Shown here piece by piece: positions 1 to 9,900 of a stretch of DNA of 29,834 nt (its first letter is position 1; each line of letters starts with the position of its first letter). The stretch comes from Bacteroidia bacterium (lineage in GTDB: Bacteria; Bacteroidota; Bacteroidia; Bacteroidales; Azobacteroidaceae): positions 1 through 29,834 of the forward strand of contig BNTV01000057.1 in NCBI GenBank assembly GCA_025996865.1. The letters run 5' to 3'. The notes under the pieces were generated by a model. The model made no database searches, had not been told where the DNA came from, and saw nothing but the letters and a program-made list of their open reading frames with translations. Both the position numbers and the translations under genes were made by a program.

Positions 1-19
1 AAAAAGCCCGACTTTACGC
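1..19 (+). repeat. Inverted repeat, left copy
   Basis: AAAAAGCCCGACTTTACGC at the window edge is the exact reverse complement of 670-688. The next base (20 against 669) does not pair. The left copy may continue outside the window. Together the copies bracket the inverted part of the TPR regulator gene. Confidence 0.9.
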
Positions 20-675
20 AGACAGAGCTGAAAGGTTTTGTGCTGTTTGGCGAAGGTGGCCTGTATGCCAATATGGATGATGCGCATCTCTATGGCGATT
101 ATACCGTATCATCCTCGCTGGCCGATTCATTGCGCACTTCTATTCGCCTGCATGAAGAAGCCGCCCAGTATTATGACTACCCCGGCAACTTCTGTTCGGC
201 CGCACTGAGTTATGCGATATTGGGGGATATGACCCACTCACGCCTTGCCGAACAAAAAGCGTTCGACTTGCTTGAAAAGCACCCCGAGAGTCTGTCCACC
301 GTGCTTTATGTCAGCGCCTTGATTCGCTATCGCGAAAAGAAATACGATGAGGCTATCGCTATCGCAAGGAAGGGACTGGCAGAATCGGAAGCGAACGACA
401 AAAAGAGCGACATGGAGAAAAATGCCAAAGTGCTGTATCATTCGTATGAAGCAACGGGTGATTTTACAAATGCCTGTAAATATTTGCAAATGGGATACCT
501 CTTGCAGGAACATAAAGTGGAGGAAGAAAAAAAGAGCCAGTTAGTCATGGCGCAGATAAAGTATGATACGAAATTAAAAGAAGAAGAACTGCAAAAAGAA
601 CGCGAACGCAACAGGATAAACAGCCTGAAAATCCGCTATATTTCGGGCGGCCTGTTCTTGCTGCTTGTCGCGTAA
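1..675 (+). pseudogene. TPR transmembrane regulator, middle/C-terminal part (inverted segment)
   Basis: The reading frame is open from the window edge; it starts KKPDFTQTELKG and an internal ATG lies at 40. It codes for TPR-like helices (about 20-170 of the open frame), then a charged coiled coil (LKEEELQKERERNR) and the start of a membrane helix (YISGGLFLLLVA), where it stops abruptly at 675. In Bacteroidetes this order (TPRs, coiled coil, membrane helix) normally continues into a LuxR-type HTH or kinase domain, so the end looks truncated. The first residues KKPDFT repeat the point where the minus-strand N-terminal half (from 1282) loses sense, so both pieces appear to be one gene with part of it inverted. 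Which output domain followed is unknown. Confidence 0.7.
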
Positions 676-1282
676 AGTCGGGCTTTTTCATTTCCTCTTT
701 TGCCAAATTGTAATAGAAGGGTGTATGTTCGTTGGTTTGATCATAAATCGAGTAATAGACCTGTCCCAAAGTGTAATACAGGATTATCTTTTCGTTGGCA
801 GGTAAATCCATGTCGGTTAATTGCAGAAAATAATCCAGGGCATCCCAATAATATCCCTGCATGAAAAGGTATCGACCGTTAACATAAATAGCATCTTTAA
901 CCAGAAACGAGTCGCCCGGTATTTTGGATATTTTCAGGTATTCCTGAATATTTTTGTAGGCTTCGGCAAAATTACCGCGGTCGCGATAATAGGTATAACG
1001 CGCTTTCAGGGCGGCGGCCATATCGCGGTAGTGGTTCATGTAGTTTAATCTATCCGATTCCGGAATCGATATTTCGGACACCTGGCGGGCAAATTCGTCA
1101 ATATCGGCAAGGGCGCTATCCGGCAAAACGCCGCCATTGCTCCATTTATACACATTGGTCTTCAGGACAGGTTCGTCAATAACTTTCTTGGGGGATTCTT
1201 TCCGGCACTGTGTCAGTCCGCAGACAAACAGGACGAGGCAAAAAGCCAAAAGTAAGTGTCCGGGTCTTTTTTCTTTTCTCAT
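545..1282 (-). pseudogene. TPR regulator, N-terminal half with signal peptide
   Basis: Start at 1282 (MRKEKRPGHLLLAF) gives a clean N-terminal signal peptide ending in LTQC, a possible but atypical lipoprotein site; an upstream in-frame ATG at 1363 adds a 27-residue extension lying in AT-rich leader and is rejected. Residues after the signal are TPR-like helices (YYRDRGNFAEAYKNIQEYL, YYWDALDYFLQL). Sense coding runs to about 670 (EEMKKPDFT). After that the frame reads the reverse complement of the other half and gives a meaningless 40-residue tail to the stop at 545. The true continuation is the plus-strand sequence starting at position 1. A periplasm-facing or outer sensor part of a TPR regulator is likely; the ligand is unknown. 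Confidence 0.7.
670..688 (-). repeat. Inverted repeat, right copy
   Basis: GCGTAAAGTCGGGCTTTTT, reverse complement of positions 1-19. It is part of the coding sequence of the N-terminal half (KKPDFT). It supplies the TAA that ends the plus-strand frame, so sense coding on both strands breaks at this point. Confidence 0.9.
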
Positions 1283-1663
1283 AAGACATAAAAATTTTAG
1301 CGTAAAAGTAAAAAAAAAATTATAAATTCGGAAAATTTTGTGATTTTTTTGCAAAAAATTCATATAAAATCAAAGAATTTTGTCGCAAAACAGGGAAAAT
1401 TTGAAGATTTTCCGGTTTTGCGACAGATGTTATTTACATTCTACCCTACATTTGTATCTAAAAAAAAATTGAATTGTATTTTTACAAATAAAAGCAATTA
1501 TACTCTGCACGGTATGGTTTTTTGCAAAGTATAATATCTATTTTTGTCCAAAAACTTTTCAGTATTATCAATAAAATTTAAATAATTCACACAATTTGAA
1601 AAAAACACAATTTTTAGTAAGTATTAAAATTAGACATAGAAAAACATATATATTTTAACAAGA
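1283..1663. other. Divergent AT-rich non-coding region
   Basis: This 381-bp stretch separates the minus-strand TPR regulator from the plus-strand T9SS cluster. I see no convincing gene in it. It holds a strong palindrome (1381-1425) and, just downstream, TACATTTG at 1447-1454, which fits the Bacteroidetes -7 element TAnnTTTG. A second candidate, TATTTTTG, is at 1539-1546. Neither has a TTTG -33 element at the preferred 19-20 bp distance (a TTTG at 1417-1420 is 26 bp away), so the start of transcription is uncertain. Confidence 0.6.
1381..1425. promoter_or_regulatory. Long palindrome between divergent genes
   Basis: TGTCGCAAAAC (1381-1391) pairs perfectly with GTTTTGCGACA (1415-1425). After one mismatch, GGGAAA (1393-1398) pairs with TTTTCC (1408-1413) with one G-T wobble, leaving a 9-nt loop. 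No T-run follows on either strand, so it is not a typical intrinsic terminator. It lies between two divergent genes and 21 bp upstream of a candidate -7 element, which suits an operator or an RNA structure in a leader. The binding factor is unknown. Confidence 0.5.
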
Positions 1664-2143
1664 ATGAAAAAAAATTTAATTGCGGTAATTCTCCTTTTTA
1701 CCTTTTTTAGTCTCGAACTGAAAGCGCAGGAAAGCGTTAACGCCGGAGGGGGCGACATCAAAAGTTCCGACATAGTGATAAGTTATTCTGTCGGTCAGGT
1801 TTTTGTTGAACCGGTCGCCTATCCCGAAGGATCGCTTACACCGGGCATACAGCAGGTGTATAAGATAAGTCTGATTACCGGCTTGCCGGATGTGATAACG
1901 AAACTGAAAATGCAGGCGTATCCCAATCCTGCCACAGACTATTTAGAACTGTCTTTTCCCGAATTCAACAAGGCTAAACATACACTGAGCCTGATTGACC
2001 AAACAGGACGAACGGTCATTAATGATGAAGTAAAAAGCGAAATCTCCCGCTTGGAAGTACAAGGCTTGGCTTCCGGCGTTTATTTCCTGCAAATCGCGGA
2101 CAAAGAGCAAATCGTCAAAGTGTTCAAAATCATTAAAAAATAA
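1664..2143 (+). CDS. Small secreted protein with T9SS type A sorting domain
   Basis: 159 residues. Signal peptide at 1-21 (MKKNLIAVILLFTFFSLELKA). The middle part (SVNAGGGDIKSSDIVISYSV to about residue 65, ending GIQQVY) matches a short family common in Bacteroidetes whose role is not known. The last ~75 residues form a Por/T9SS C-terminal sorting domain: AYPNPATDYLEL, then the LIDQTGRTV strand, and GVYFLQI near the end, closing with a basic tail IKK. The domain directs export across the outer membrane and usually cleavage with anchoring to A-LPS. First gene of a tight plus-strand run; 23 bp separate it from the next gene, so cotranscription is likely. Confidence 0.85.
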   Translation: MKKNLIAVILLFTFFSLELKAQESVNAGGGDIKSSDIVISYSVGQVFVEPVAYPEGSLTPGIQQVYKISLITGLPDVITKLKMQAYPNPATDYLELSFPEFNKAKHTLSLIDQTGRTVINDEVKSEISRLEVQGLASGVYFLQIADKEQIVKVFKIIKK

Positions 2144-2166
2144 ATAATAATTACATCGATAAATTT

Positions 2167-3972
2167 ATGAGAAGACTAACAATCATTTTAGGTGCGTTAC
2201 TATTGTCGGCGATTGGCTTACATGCCCAAGCGCCCGGATACATCAGTTATCAGGCAGTAGTACGCGATGCTACAAGCAGAGTCGTAGAGAATAAACCGGT
2301 AGGAATACAAATCAGTATCCTGCAAGGCAATGAAACGGAGACGGTGGTTTACCGCGAATCCCATTCGGCAGAAACCAATGCCAACGGAGTAATCACACTC
2401 CTGATTGGCAACGGTACAGTAAAACAAGGTACATTCGCCTCGATCGATTGGACTACAGGCGTGTATTTTGTGAAAACAGAAATCGACCCCACAGGCGGAA
2501 GCACTTATTCGGTGACCAGCACTACACAATTATTGAGTGTGCCTTATGCCTTGTACGCCAATACTTCGGGAAGTTCTATTCCCGGACCGCAAGGTGAACA
2601 GGGTCCGCAAGGTACCCAAGGAGCAACCGGTCCCCAAGGTCCTGTGGGAGCAACAGGAGCGACCGGAGCAACGGGAGCAGCAGGAGCAGCAGGAGCAAAC
2701 GGACTGCCGGGCGACCCCGGCTTGCCGGGCGCTGCAGGACTTTCTGCCTATCAAATCTGGTTAAATGCCGGAAACAGCGGAAGCGAAGCCGATTTTTTGG
2801 CAATCTACCAAAATGTGAAACCGGATTGGAACGCCGAAGAGGGCGGTCCGGCGGAAATATTAAATAAACCGTCTATTTTCAGTGGAAGTTATAACGATTT
2901 GGAAGGACGCCCGACCGGCAGTTCTAATTATGACATGCTCTACTGGAAAAATGAAAAATGGAATACGTTACATAGCGGTGAAAACGATGAAGTATTAGCC
3001 GTAAAAAATAATGAATTGATTTGGATACATCCGTATTATATCTTCCGTAATTTGTCAAAATTAACAGTAGATACCATTTTTATTGCCGATTATCCTTTAG
3101 AACATGGCGTCATAGAAGATGAAGATAACTTATTCTATGGTGGTGTTTTGGAAATACCGAGGACTTATACCGCTAACTTAATCATTACACCGGATTTAGA
3201 TTATGGCGTTCGTTCTTTTACAGTAAATGGCGTGGATTCTCCTGTTTCCGAACGATCGAAAGACAATGGCGCAGTTTTCTATTCTTTTGAAAATGTGAAC
3301 GGCAACAATACTGTTTCTGCCGTTTTTGAAACAGATACGATCTTTTCGTCTGCCGCATCGGGAGGAAGCATTGCCCCCGCCGGAAAAATAAATGTGGGAT
3401 ACGGTGGTTCAAAAACATTCACTATTACGCCGGATTTGGGAAATGGTATCGGAGTTATAAAAGCAGGCAATACAGATGTTACCTCTGAGTTAATCGGTAA
3501 TAAATATACATTGGCTAATGTGGTTCAAGATACCACGCTCACGGTTTCGTTCATTACAGATGCTTTTTCAATCGGTGAAATTTATTATGAAGGTACAACT
3601 CCATTGGGAATTGTTTATGAAGTAACTGCCGGAGGTAAATCAGCGAAGATACTCTCTCTTGAAGAAAGCGAGCCAATGACATGGGAAGCTATGCAGACTT
3701 ACGCTGCAGGATTAACCGGATCTTGGACAATACCCACTATTGATGATTGCATCAAAATCAATTACAGCAAAGAGTTCGTGCAAGAAGTCTTGAATGATAA
3801 TACCTTTACACCTTTGGATATGGAGAATGGCTATTGGTCTTCTTCTGTGTTTAATGACCCTGAATATAATGACTATGCCTATTCCTATTTTTTTGGATAC
3901 GACGGCTATTCTTCAGGTATTTCCAAAGACGCCTTATTGAAAGTGAGAACCATACGAAATATAAATAAATAA
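2167..3972 (+). CDS. Collagen-like, InlB-like repeat surface protein
   Basis: 601 residues. Signal peptide at 1-20 (LLLSAIGLHAQ). Residues 21-135 are a beta-rich N-terminal domain that starts APGYISYQAVVRD, a form frequent in Bacteroidetes surface proteins with collagen repeats. Residues 140-193 are 18 consecutive G-X-Y triplets (DNA 2584-2745), followed by SAYQIWLNAGNSGSEADFL, a segment often found after such repeats in phage-tail and surface proteins. About 315-465 hold two beta repeats like divergent InlB repeats (YGGSKTFTITPD, VNGNNTVSAVF). The C-terminal ~130 residues (WTIPTIDDC, GYWSSSVFND, KVRTI) resemble a FISUMP/DUF1566 C-lectin-like fold. I see no T9SS sorting domain, so anchoring is uncertain. 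Probably structural or adhesive; 19 bp before the giant gene. Confidence 0.8.
   Translation: MRRLTIILGALLLSAIGLHAQAPGYISYQAVVRDATSRVVENKPVGIQISILQGNETETVVYRESHSAETNANGVITLLIGNGTVKQGTFASIDWTTGVYFVKTEIDPTGGSTYSVTSTTQLLSVPYALYANTSGSSIPGPQGEQGPQGTQGATGPQGPVGATGATGATGAAGAAGANGLPGDPGLPGAAGLSAYQIWLNAGNSGSEADFLAIYQNVKPDWNAEEGGPAEILNKPSIFSGSYNDLEGRPTGSSNYDMLYWKNEKWNTLHSGENDEVLAVKNNELIWIHPYYIFRNLSKLTVDTIFIADYPLEHGVIEDEDNLFYGGVLEIPRTYTANLIITPDLDYGVRSFTVNGVDSPVSERSKDNGAVFYSFENVNGNNTVSAVFETDTIFSSAASGGSIAPAGKINVGYGGSKTFTITPDLGNGIGVIKAGNTDVTSELIGNKYTLANVVQDTTLTVSFITDAFSIGEIYYEGTTPLGIVYEVTAGGKSAKILSLEESEPMTWEAMQTYAAGLTGSWTIPTIDDCIKINYSKEFVQEVLNDNTFTPLDMENGYWSSSVFNDPEYNDYAYSYFFGYDGYSSGISKDALLKVRTIRNINK
2584..2745 (+). 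repeat. Collagen-like G-X-Y coding repeat
   Basis: Eighteen uninterrupted Gly-X-Y triplets, starting GPQGEQGPQGTQ and ending GLPGAAGLS. The DNA is locally repetitive (GGAGCAACAGGAGCGACC-like units), so copy number could change by slippage or recombination in multiples of 9 bp without breaking the frame. Confidence 0.9.
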
Positions 3973-3991
3973 TATAAGACCAGATAAATTT

Positions 3992-6900
3992 ATGAAAACA
4001 AATTTTTTATTCAACTTCAAAAAGACGTTTCTGCTGCTAATCTTAGTGACAGGGATAGGATGGTCTCCGTCGGCTTTTGCTGATTATTTTGATCAGATAG
4101 TTGAGAAATCGACAGTTACTTATGACGCCGATAATGGACGATTTGAAATCAAGTTTGTCTATTATTTCAATCCTGATAAGAGTCCTAATGACGTTTCTTT
4201 AAAATCGGGTTCCCGCATTGATGCTATACATGGTAGTACGTATACCACATTGATGAACCTTGTAGGAAAAGAAAATGATGGTTCATTGAACTATTCCGGT
4301 TGCCCGCCAAATCAGATAAAAGTAAATTCATTTTTTGTGACTGGGGGAATAGTAAGTGGAGAGAACAAAGATAATGTGCCTCAATATATGACTTTTTACT
4401 ATTATCCACCCTCAACATTATTGGGGAAAAAGATTGATATCCAGTTTAATTTTATAATAGAACAAAATAATGATAGTAAAAATCCCGTAGCTTCTTCATG
4501 GACCGACACGGGTGCTACTTTGCCTGACCTTAATATTGATAATTTTAATTTCACTTCGGGTTTTTTATCCTCTTCCGTTAATAAGATGTTTGTCAAAGCG
4601 ACATCCAGCGGAACGCTGCCTAAGGGCGCTATAAAATGGAACGGATCAGCCTATACAAGTGGTAATACCTATACGTTAGATCGCTTAGCAAGCGCTTCTA
4701 CCCAAACGCAAACAATAACATGGGTATTTAATGAGAAAGTAACAAAAACAATTACCAAAGACATAACCGTAAAAGGGTATCAGGCAATAGATAAACTAAC
4801 AGCGGATTATGATCCTTCAGGAAAAGTAAATCTTGTATGGCGCTTGGAGCCGGGAAGCGGCGATCGCTATGGCGGAGATTATTTCAACATTCAATATGCT
4901 GATAACCTTTCATTTAATGATCCGAAGTCATTAACAACAACCGTTGCTGTCGAGATTAATCAAACAGAGGATTTTTCTTATGTACACGATTTGGTGACAG
5001 CCGGTTTAAGTAAATCTCCTTTGTATTACCGTATCACGCGGTCAGCAAGTCAAAATGACTGGGGTTGGGATTTTGGAAAAAATACTTACATTGATTACAC
5101 ATTAAATCATGTTGGAATCACTTCGGCTTCTGCAACATTAGAAGAACCGGATAAATATGCAATCATTGTAAATTGGGAACACAATAGTCTTGACTATATA
5201 TGGAGTCCGGGGTCAGAGTTTGTTATTATCAAAAACAATCTTACTGCCGGTACTACTCAGGAAATCAAACTTACTCAGAATGATATAGCTACGAAGGAAT
5301 ATCGCGATCCGGCTATTCAGATATGTAATACTTACCAATACGACGTATTTGTTCGACCCGGTAAAAATACCTATCAAACAGCCAGACAATCTACAGAAAA
5401 GATAACACCCACACGTTTAGGTTCTTTGAATAATGTGACTGCCTCAAAAGGCTACTTTTCCGACAGGGTAGAATTGGATTGGAATTCTAATGGAAGTTTT
5501 GACCAATTTGCTATTGAGAGAAAAGAGAATGGTGCATCGGCGAATGAGTGGAAAACCATACAAACGGTAGCCGGTAATTCCGTATTAACTTCTTATAAAG
5601 CAAATGATGTCACCGGAAGTGCAGGCATCGTATATGACTATCGAATTACCGGGCTTTTGAATTGTTCCGAATCTATCATTTATTCCAATAAAGTCGAAGA
5701 TGTCGGTTTCCGTACCCCAACCGGCGACATCTACGGGCGCGTTACTTTTGAAAACGGACAAGCCGTAGAAGGAGTCGAAGTCAGCGTAGAAACAGAGGTA
5801 GCCATCGAATCGAAAAGTTTGGCATTTACCGCAGGCGCTGTTGCAACAGTCAATGACACTTCCTTTTTGAAAAACAATACTGACTCTGTTACTTTGCAGG
5901 CATGGATTGCGCCAGCGGCGACCGCCGGCCTGCAAAAAGTGATTTCCAAAGACGGCATGTACGAATTGGGTATCAGTGACAACCTGTTCTATTTCAAGGC
6001 AGGCGGAGAAACACTGGCCACCGATACGTTTTCGGTTACTGCGGCGCAGGTCGCAGGGGAATTTATTCACCTGACCGGCGTTTACGACAGCCGGCGTTTG
6101 TTGATTTACATCAACGGTAAACTGATTGCCGAAACCGACAGTTCTCCCGTCATCACCGGAAACGATAACCCGATAACGTTCGGCGGAGGCGATTTTGAGG
6201 GCATCCTGGATGAAGTCCGTATCTGGAGCATCCCGCTAACTGCCGCCGACATCAAACGCGACTACACCCGTTATCTAACCGGTGAAGAAAAAAATCTGAT
6301 TGCTTACCATACATTTAATTATGCAACGGATAGCGCTTTTTATGATATTTCGTACCAGAGTACAGAATACAACGGAAATCATGGAAAATTATCAGCCGGA
6401 GTAAGCCTGTCCAGCCATTATCCGACCAATTCCCAATTAGGCAACAAGGGCGTAACGGGCGCAGACGGGTCGTATGCCGTAAGGGCGATTCCTTACAAAG
6501 GAAACAGTACGGCTTATCAGATTATACCCCGTATGGGAGCCGGTATGGGAATCCACCGGTTTGAGCCGGAAAGGGAAGTTCGTTCGATCAGTCCGACCTC
6601 TCAAAACCATACGGTCAACTTTATTGATAAATCCTCGTTCCGCGTTACGGGATTTGTTACCTACGCAAACTCGACAATTCCTGTGGAAGGCGTCAGCTTT
6701 GCGATTGACGGTAAAACGGCCTTAAAGTCCAACGGCATTCCGGAAGAAAGCGATGCCGACGGAAAATTCACCATCGACGTACCGGTAGGAACACATGAAG
6801 TGAAAGCCGGCAAAGTCAACCACACCTTTGTCAATGACGGACGAATCACCGACCAGTACCTGCAAGACCTCAATTATCAGGACGAAGTCTCCGGAGTGGA

Positions 6901-9900
6901 ATTAAAAGACAATACGACCATTAAATACATCGGTCGCGTTGCCGGAGGGACGATTCAGGAAGCATTCCCGGTGGGACATTCGATATCGACCAACAACCTG
7001 GCAGATGACATAACGGTTACATTAACCCATACCAAAACGCCAACATTGTTCTTCGATAGCGATACGGTTACCGAAACGCATTTCAAACCCTCGAATCAGA
7101 CAAAAGTGCATACCAACACGGTTGAATATACGGAAAATAAAGTGGTTATTCATGTGAATGATACCACCGGCGAATTTGTGGCTCACCTGATTCCCGAACA
7201 ATTTACGGTCAACATAAATGCAGGGAAACACATCGATATTCCCGGTTCCGGAAGTACTGTCAACCTGACTCAGCAATTTATTTTGCAGAACGAAGTGTAT
7301 CAATATACCGATTCCGTTCAGTTAGACCCAAACAATTGGAAAAAAACCAACTATTCGGATACGGTAAAATACCAGATGAAGCAAAAATTCATTAAACGCT
7401 ACACGCCTCAGGTTCGTATTACGCAAACCAATGCAAGCGGAAATTCTTTACCTCATTTCGGAACGGATACTACCCGCATTACTAATTTGATAGGCGAAAC
7501 GGAGGTAATACCTTTATATAACGGTACGGCGAATACTTACACTTTCGATCAACCGGTATTTATTCAACATCAAAATTATCCCCTGAAAATGGAAATATTT
7601 GAACAATATATTCATTACAACCAGTCGGGAGAAGCAGGCGCTATTGATGAAGTCGCCACCCAGGACGCCAAAGTCAAATTCAACAATGATTTGGCAGTAA
7701 CGGAGAGCAAGGCTACCGAAGTTGCGGCTGATGAAAAGGGAGTCGCTTACTACACCTTCCAGGCCGGAGACCCGGATTTGACCAGCGGATTCAAATATCT
7801 CAACGCCAGCATCACTTACGGGAAGGATGATAATCCGGCTACGATTCCCTGGACGCAACCTGCTTCGTTTAAGGACGGGAAAGCCTTCCTGTTGGGAAGT
7901 CATCTGTTGGGAACCGATTTCGTAACAGCCGGACCCGATAAAGTGCTGACCGTATTACGCGATCCTCCCGGATCCTCCAGTTATTCCTACCTGGAAAAAG
8001 GGATTACTTTCAACGAATCATCCACCTACACCGGTTCGATAGAGAATGAAGGAAGCGAAGAGTTTACCTTTGGCGTAGAACAAGCAGTTATCACCTTTAC
8101 CGGAATAGGAGCCGGAAATATCAATACCTTGGCCGAAGCCGAAAGCGGAGCTACTCTTGGCGTTGTACACAGTGAACAATACCAGGGTCAAGACACCAAA
8201 ACGACAACGACCACCACAACCACTCGTTTTCAAACCGGCGACAGTGAAGATTATGTAGGTCCTGACGGAGATGTATATATCGGCTATTCTACCAACGTTA
8301 CGGTTGGCGCTACCGAAAATGTAAGTATTATTTCCAAAGCAAAATACGATGCATCCGCAGGTTACTATAAAACGGCTTATGCGGTCGGCAACGACTGGGT
8401 AATCATCAAAAATAGCGGTCTAAGCACTTCACAATCCTTTAAGACCTTATTCGCCTATCCCCAAATGCATATCGAAAACCGGCTGATACCCGAGTTACGG
8501 AGAATAAGAAACAGTGTGTTGCTTTTGCCGTCGGAATATACGGAAGCACAACTGAAAGCGGCAGTAGCAGGAACCGATAAGGTGTTCTATCTTTCGCAGG
8601 TTAATGCAGACCATGCTGATTTTGGAAAAACGAATCCGAATGGATTTGACGGCCCGTATTATAAAATCATTTACGATGATACACAGATAAATCTACGCGA
8701 TACCATCGAAAATCTCAACCAGTCTATCAGCGCTTGGGAAAAACGAATGGCTGTTAACGAAGAGCAAAAAACAGAAGCAGTCTTGCTGCAAAATTATTCT
8801 TTTCATGGAGGTTCTCCCATCGAATACAGTGAATCTTATGCTTCCGGTTTAGCGCACGAAAGTACTTTCTATATTACCGTCGGGATAAAAGGCGGAAATG
8901 ATTGGGAATTGGGAGCAGGTCTGGTAAAAACCAAATTTAAATTGGAAGAACAAGCCACAACTACTCATGGAGGAACATTTAGTTCCGATGTTGAACGCTC
9001 TCATTCCAAAGGATTTGTACTTGCCGATAATGGAAATGACTACATCAGCGTGGATGTATGCCGTGAAAAAGACTGGAAGGAAGGCAACGAAGGCTATGGC
9101 GGAAGCGGCAATGGAGGTATGGTCAACCCGGGTGATTTGAAAGAGAAAGACTATTATTCGAGCTTTATCTTCAAAACCAAAGGAGGAGCAACTTCCTGTC
9201 CGTATGAAGGTGAATACCTTACGAAATATTTTGAACCGGGCGTCCATAAAATCAACGAAGCTACATTGCACGTAGAAGCGCCCGGAATTGATATGCCCGT
9301 GAAGTTTATCGAAAACGTACCTTCGGGTGAAAGCGCGAAACCCTACCTTTGGTTGCGGAATAATTCGGAAGTACGCGAACCGATCTGGTACAACCTGAAA
9401 ATTAACAACGCTTCCAATCCGGACGGGGCAACCTTCCATATCGACGGCGCAGCTATCGGTAACGGGCTGGAATTTTTGGTGCCGGCCGGCGAAACCTTGG
9501 TTAAAACTTTGGAAATAAGCAGAGGCAAGGTGCTGAATTACGATGATCTGCAGTTGATATTGCAATCCCAATGTCAGGAAGATATTGTGGATACGGTAAC
9601 ATTTTCGGTTCATTTCATTCCTTCCTGTACCAATGTCAGCATCAAAAAACCGAGTAACAAATGGATCTACAACACGAAGTTGCCGACCATGAAGGTAAAT
9701 GGTATGGATAAACATTATATGGAGGTACTCATTGATCAGTTCAATGTGAACTACGATAATTTCAACCGGATTGAACTCCAGTATAAATCGGCTTCCCAAT
9801 CGGACAATGAATGGACTACCTTGATGAGTTATTACAATGATACTACGCTCTACAATGCTGCTCTGGATAACGGCTTGAATGCAGAAATGATTCTCGCCTC

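Noticed and set aside
1417..1454. Full promoter TTTG...TACATTTG
   Set aside because: The spacer is 26 bp, longer than the usual 19-20 bp, and the TTTG lies inside the palindrome arm; kept only as a -7 candidate.
2584..2745. CRISPR-like short repeat array
   Set aside because: The repetition is codon-level Gly-X-Y coding, with no fixed spacers.
5585..6070. 161-codon open frame on the minus strand
   Set aside because: Antisense to the first LamG domain; Cys-rich but without motif order; treated as a shadow.
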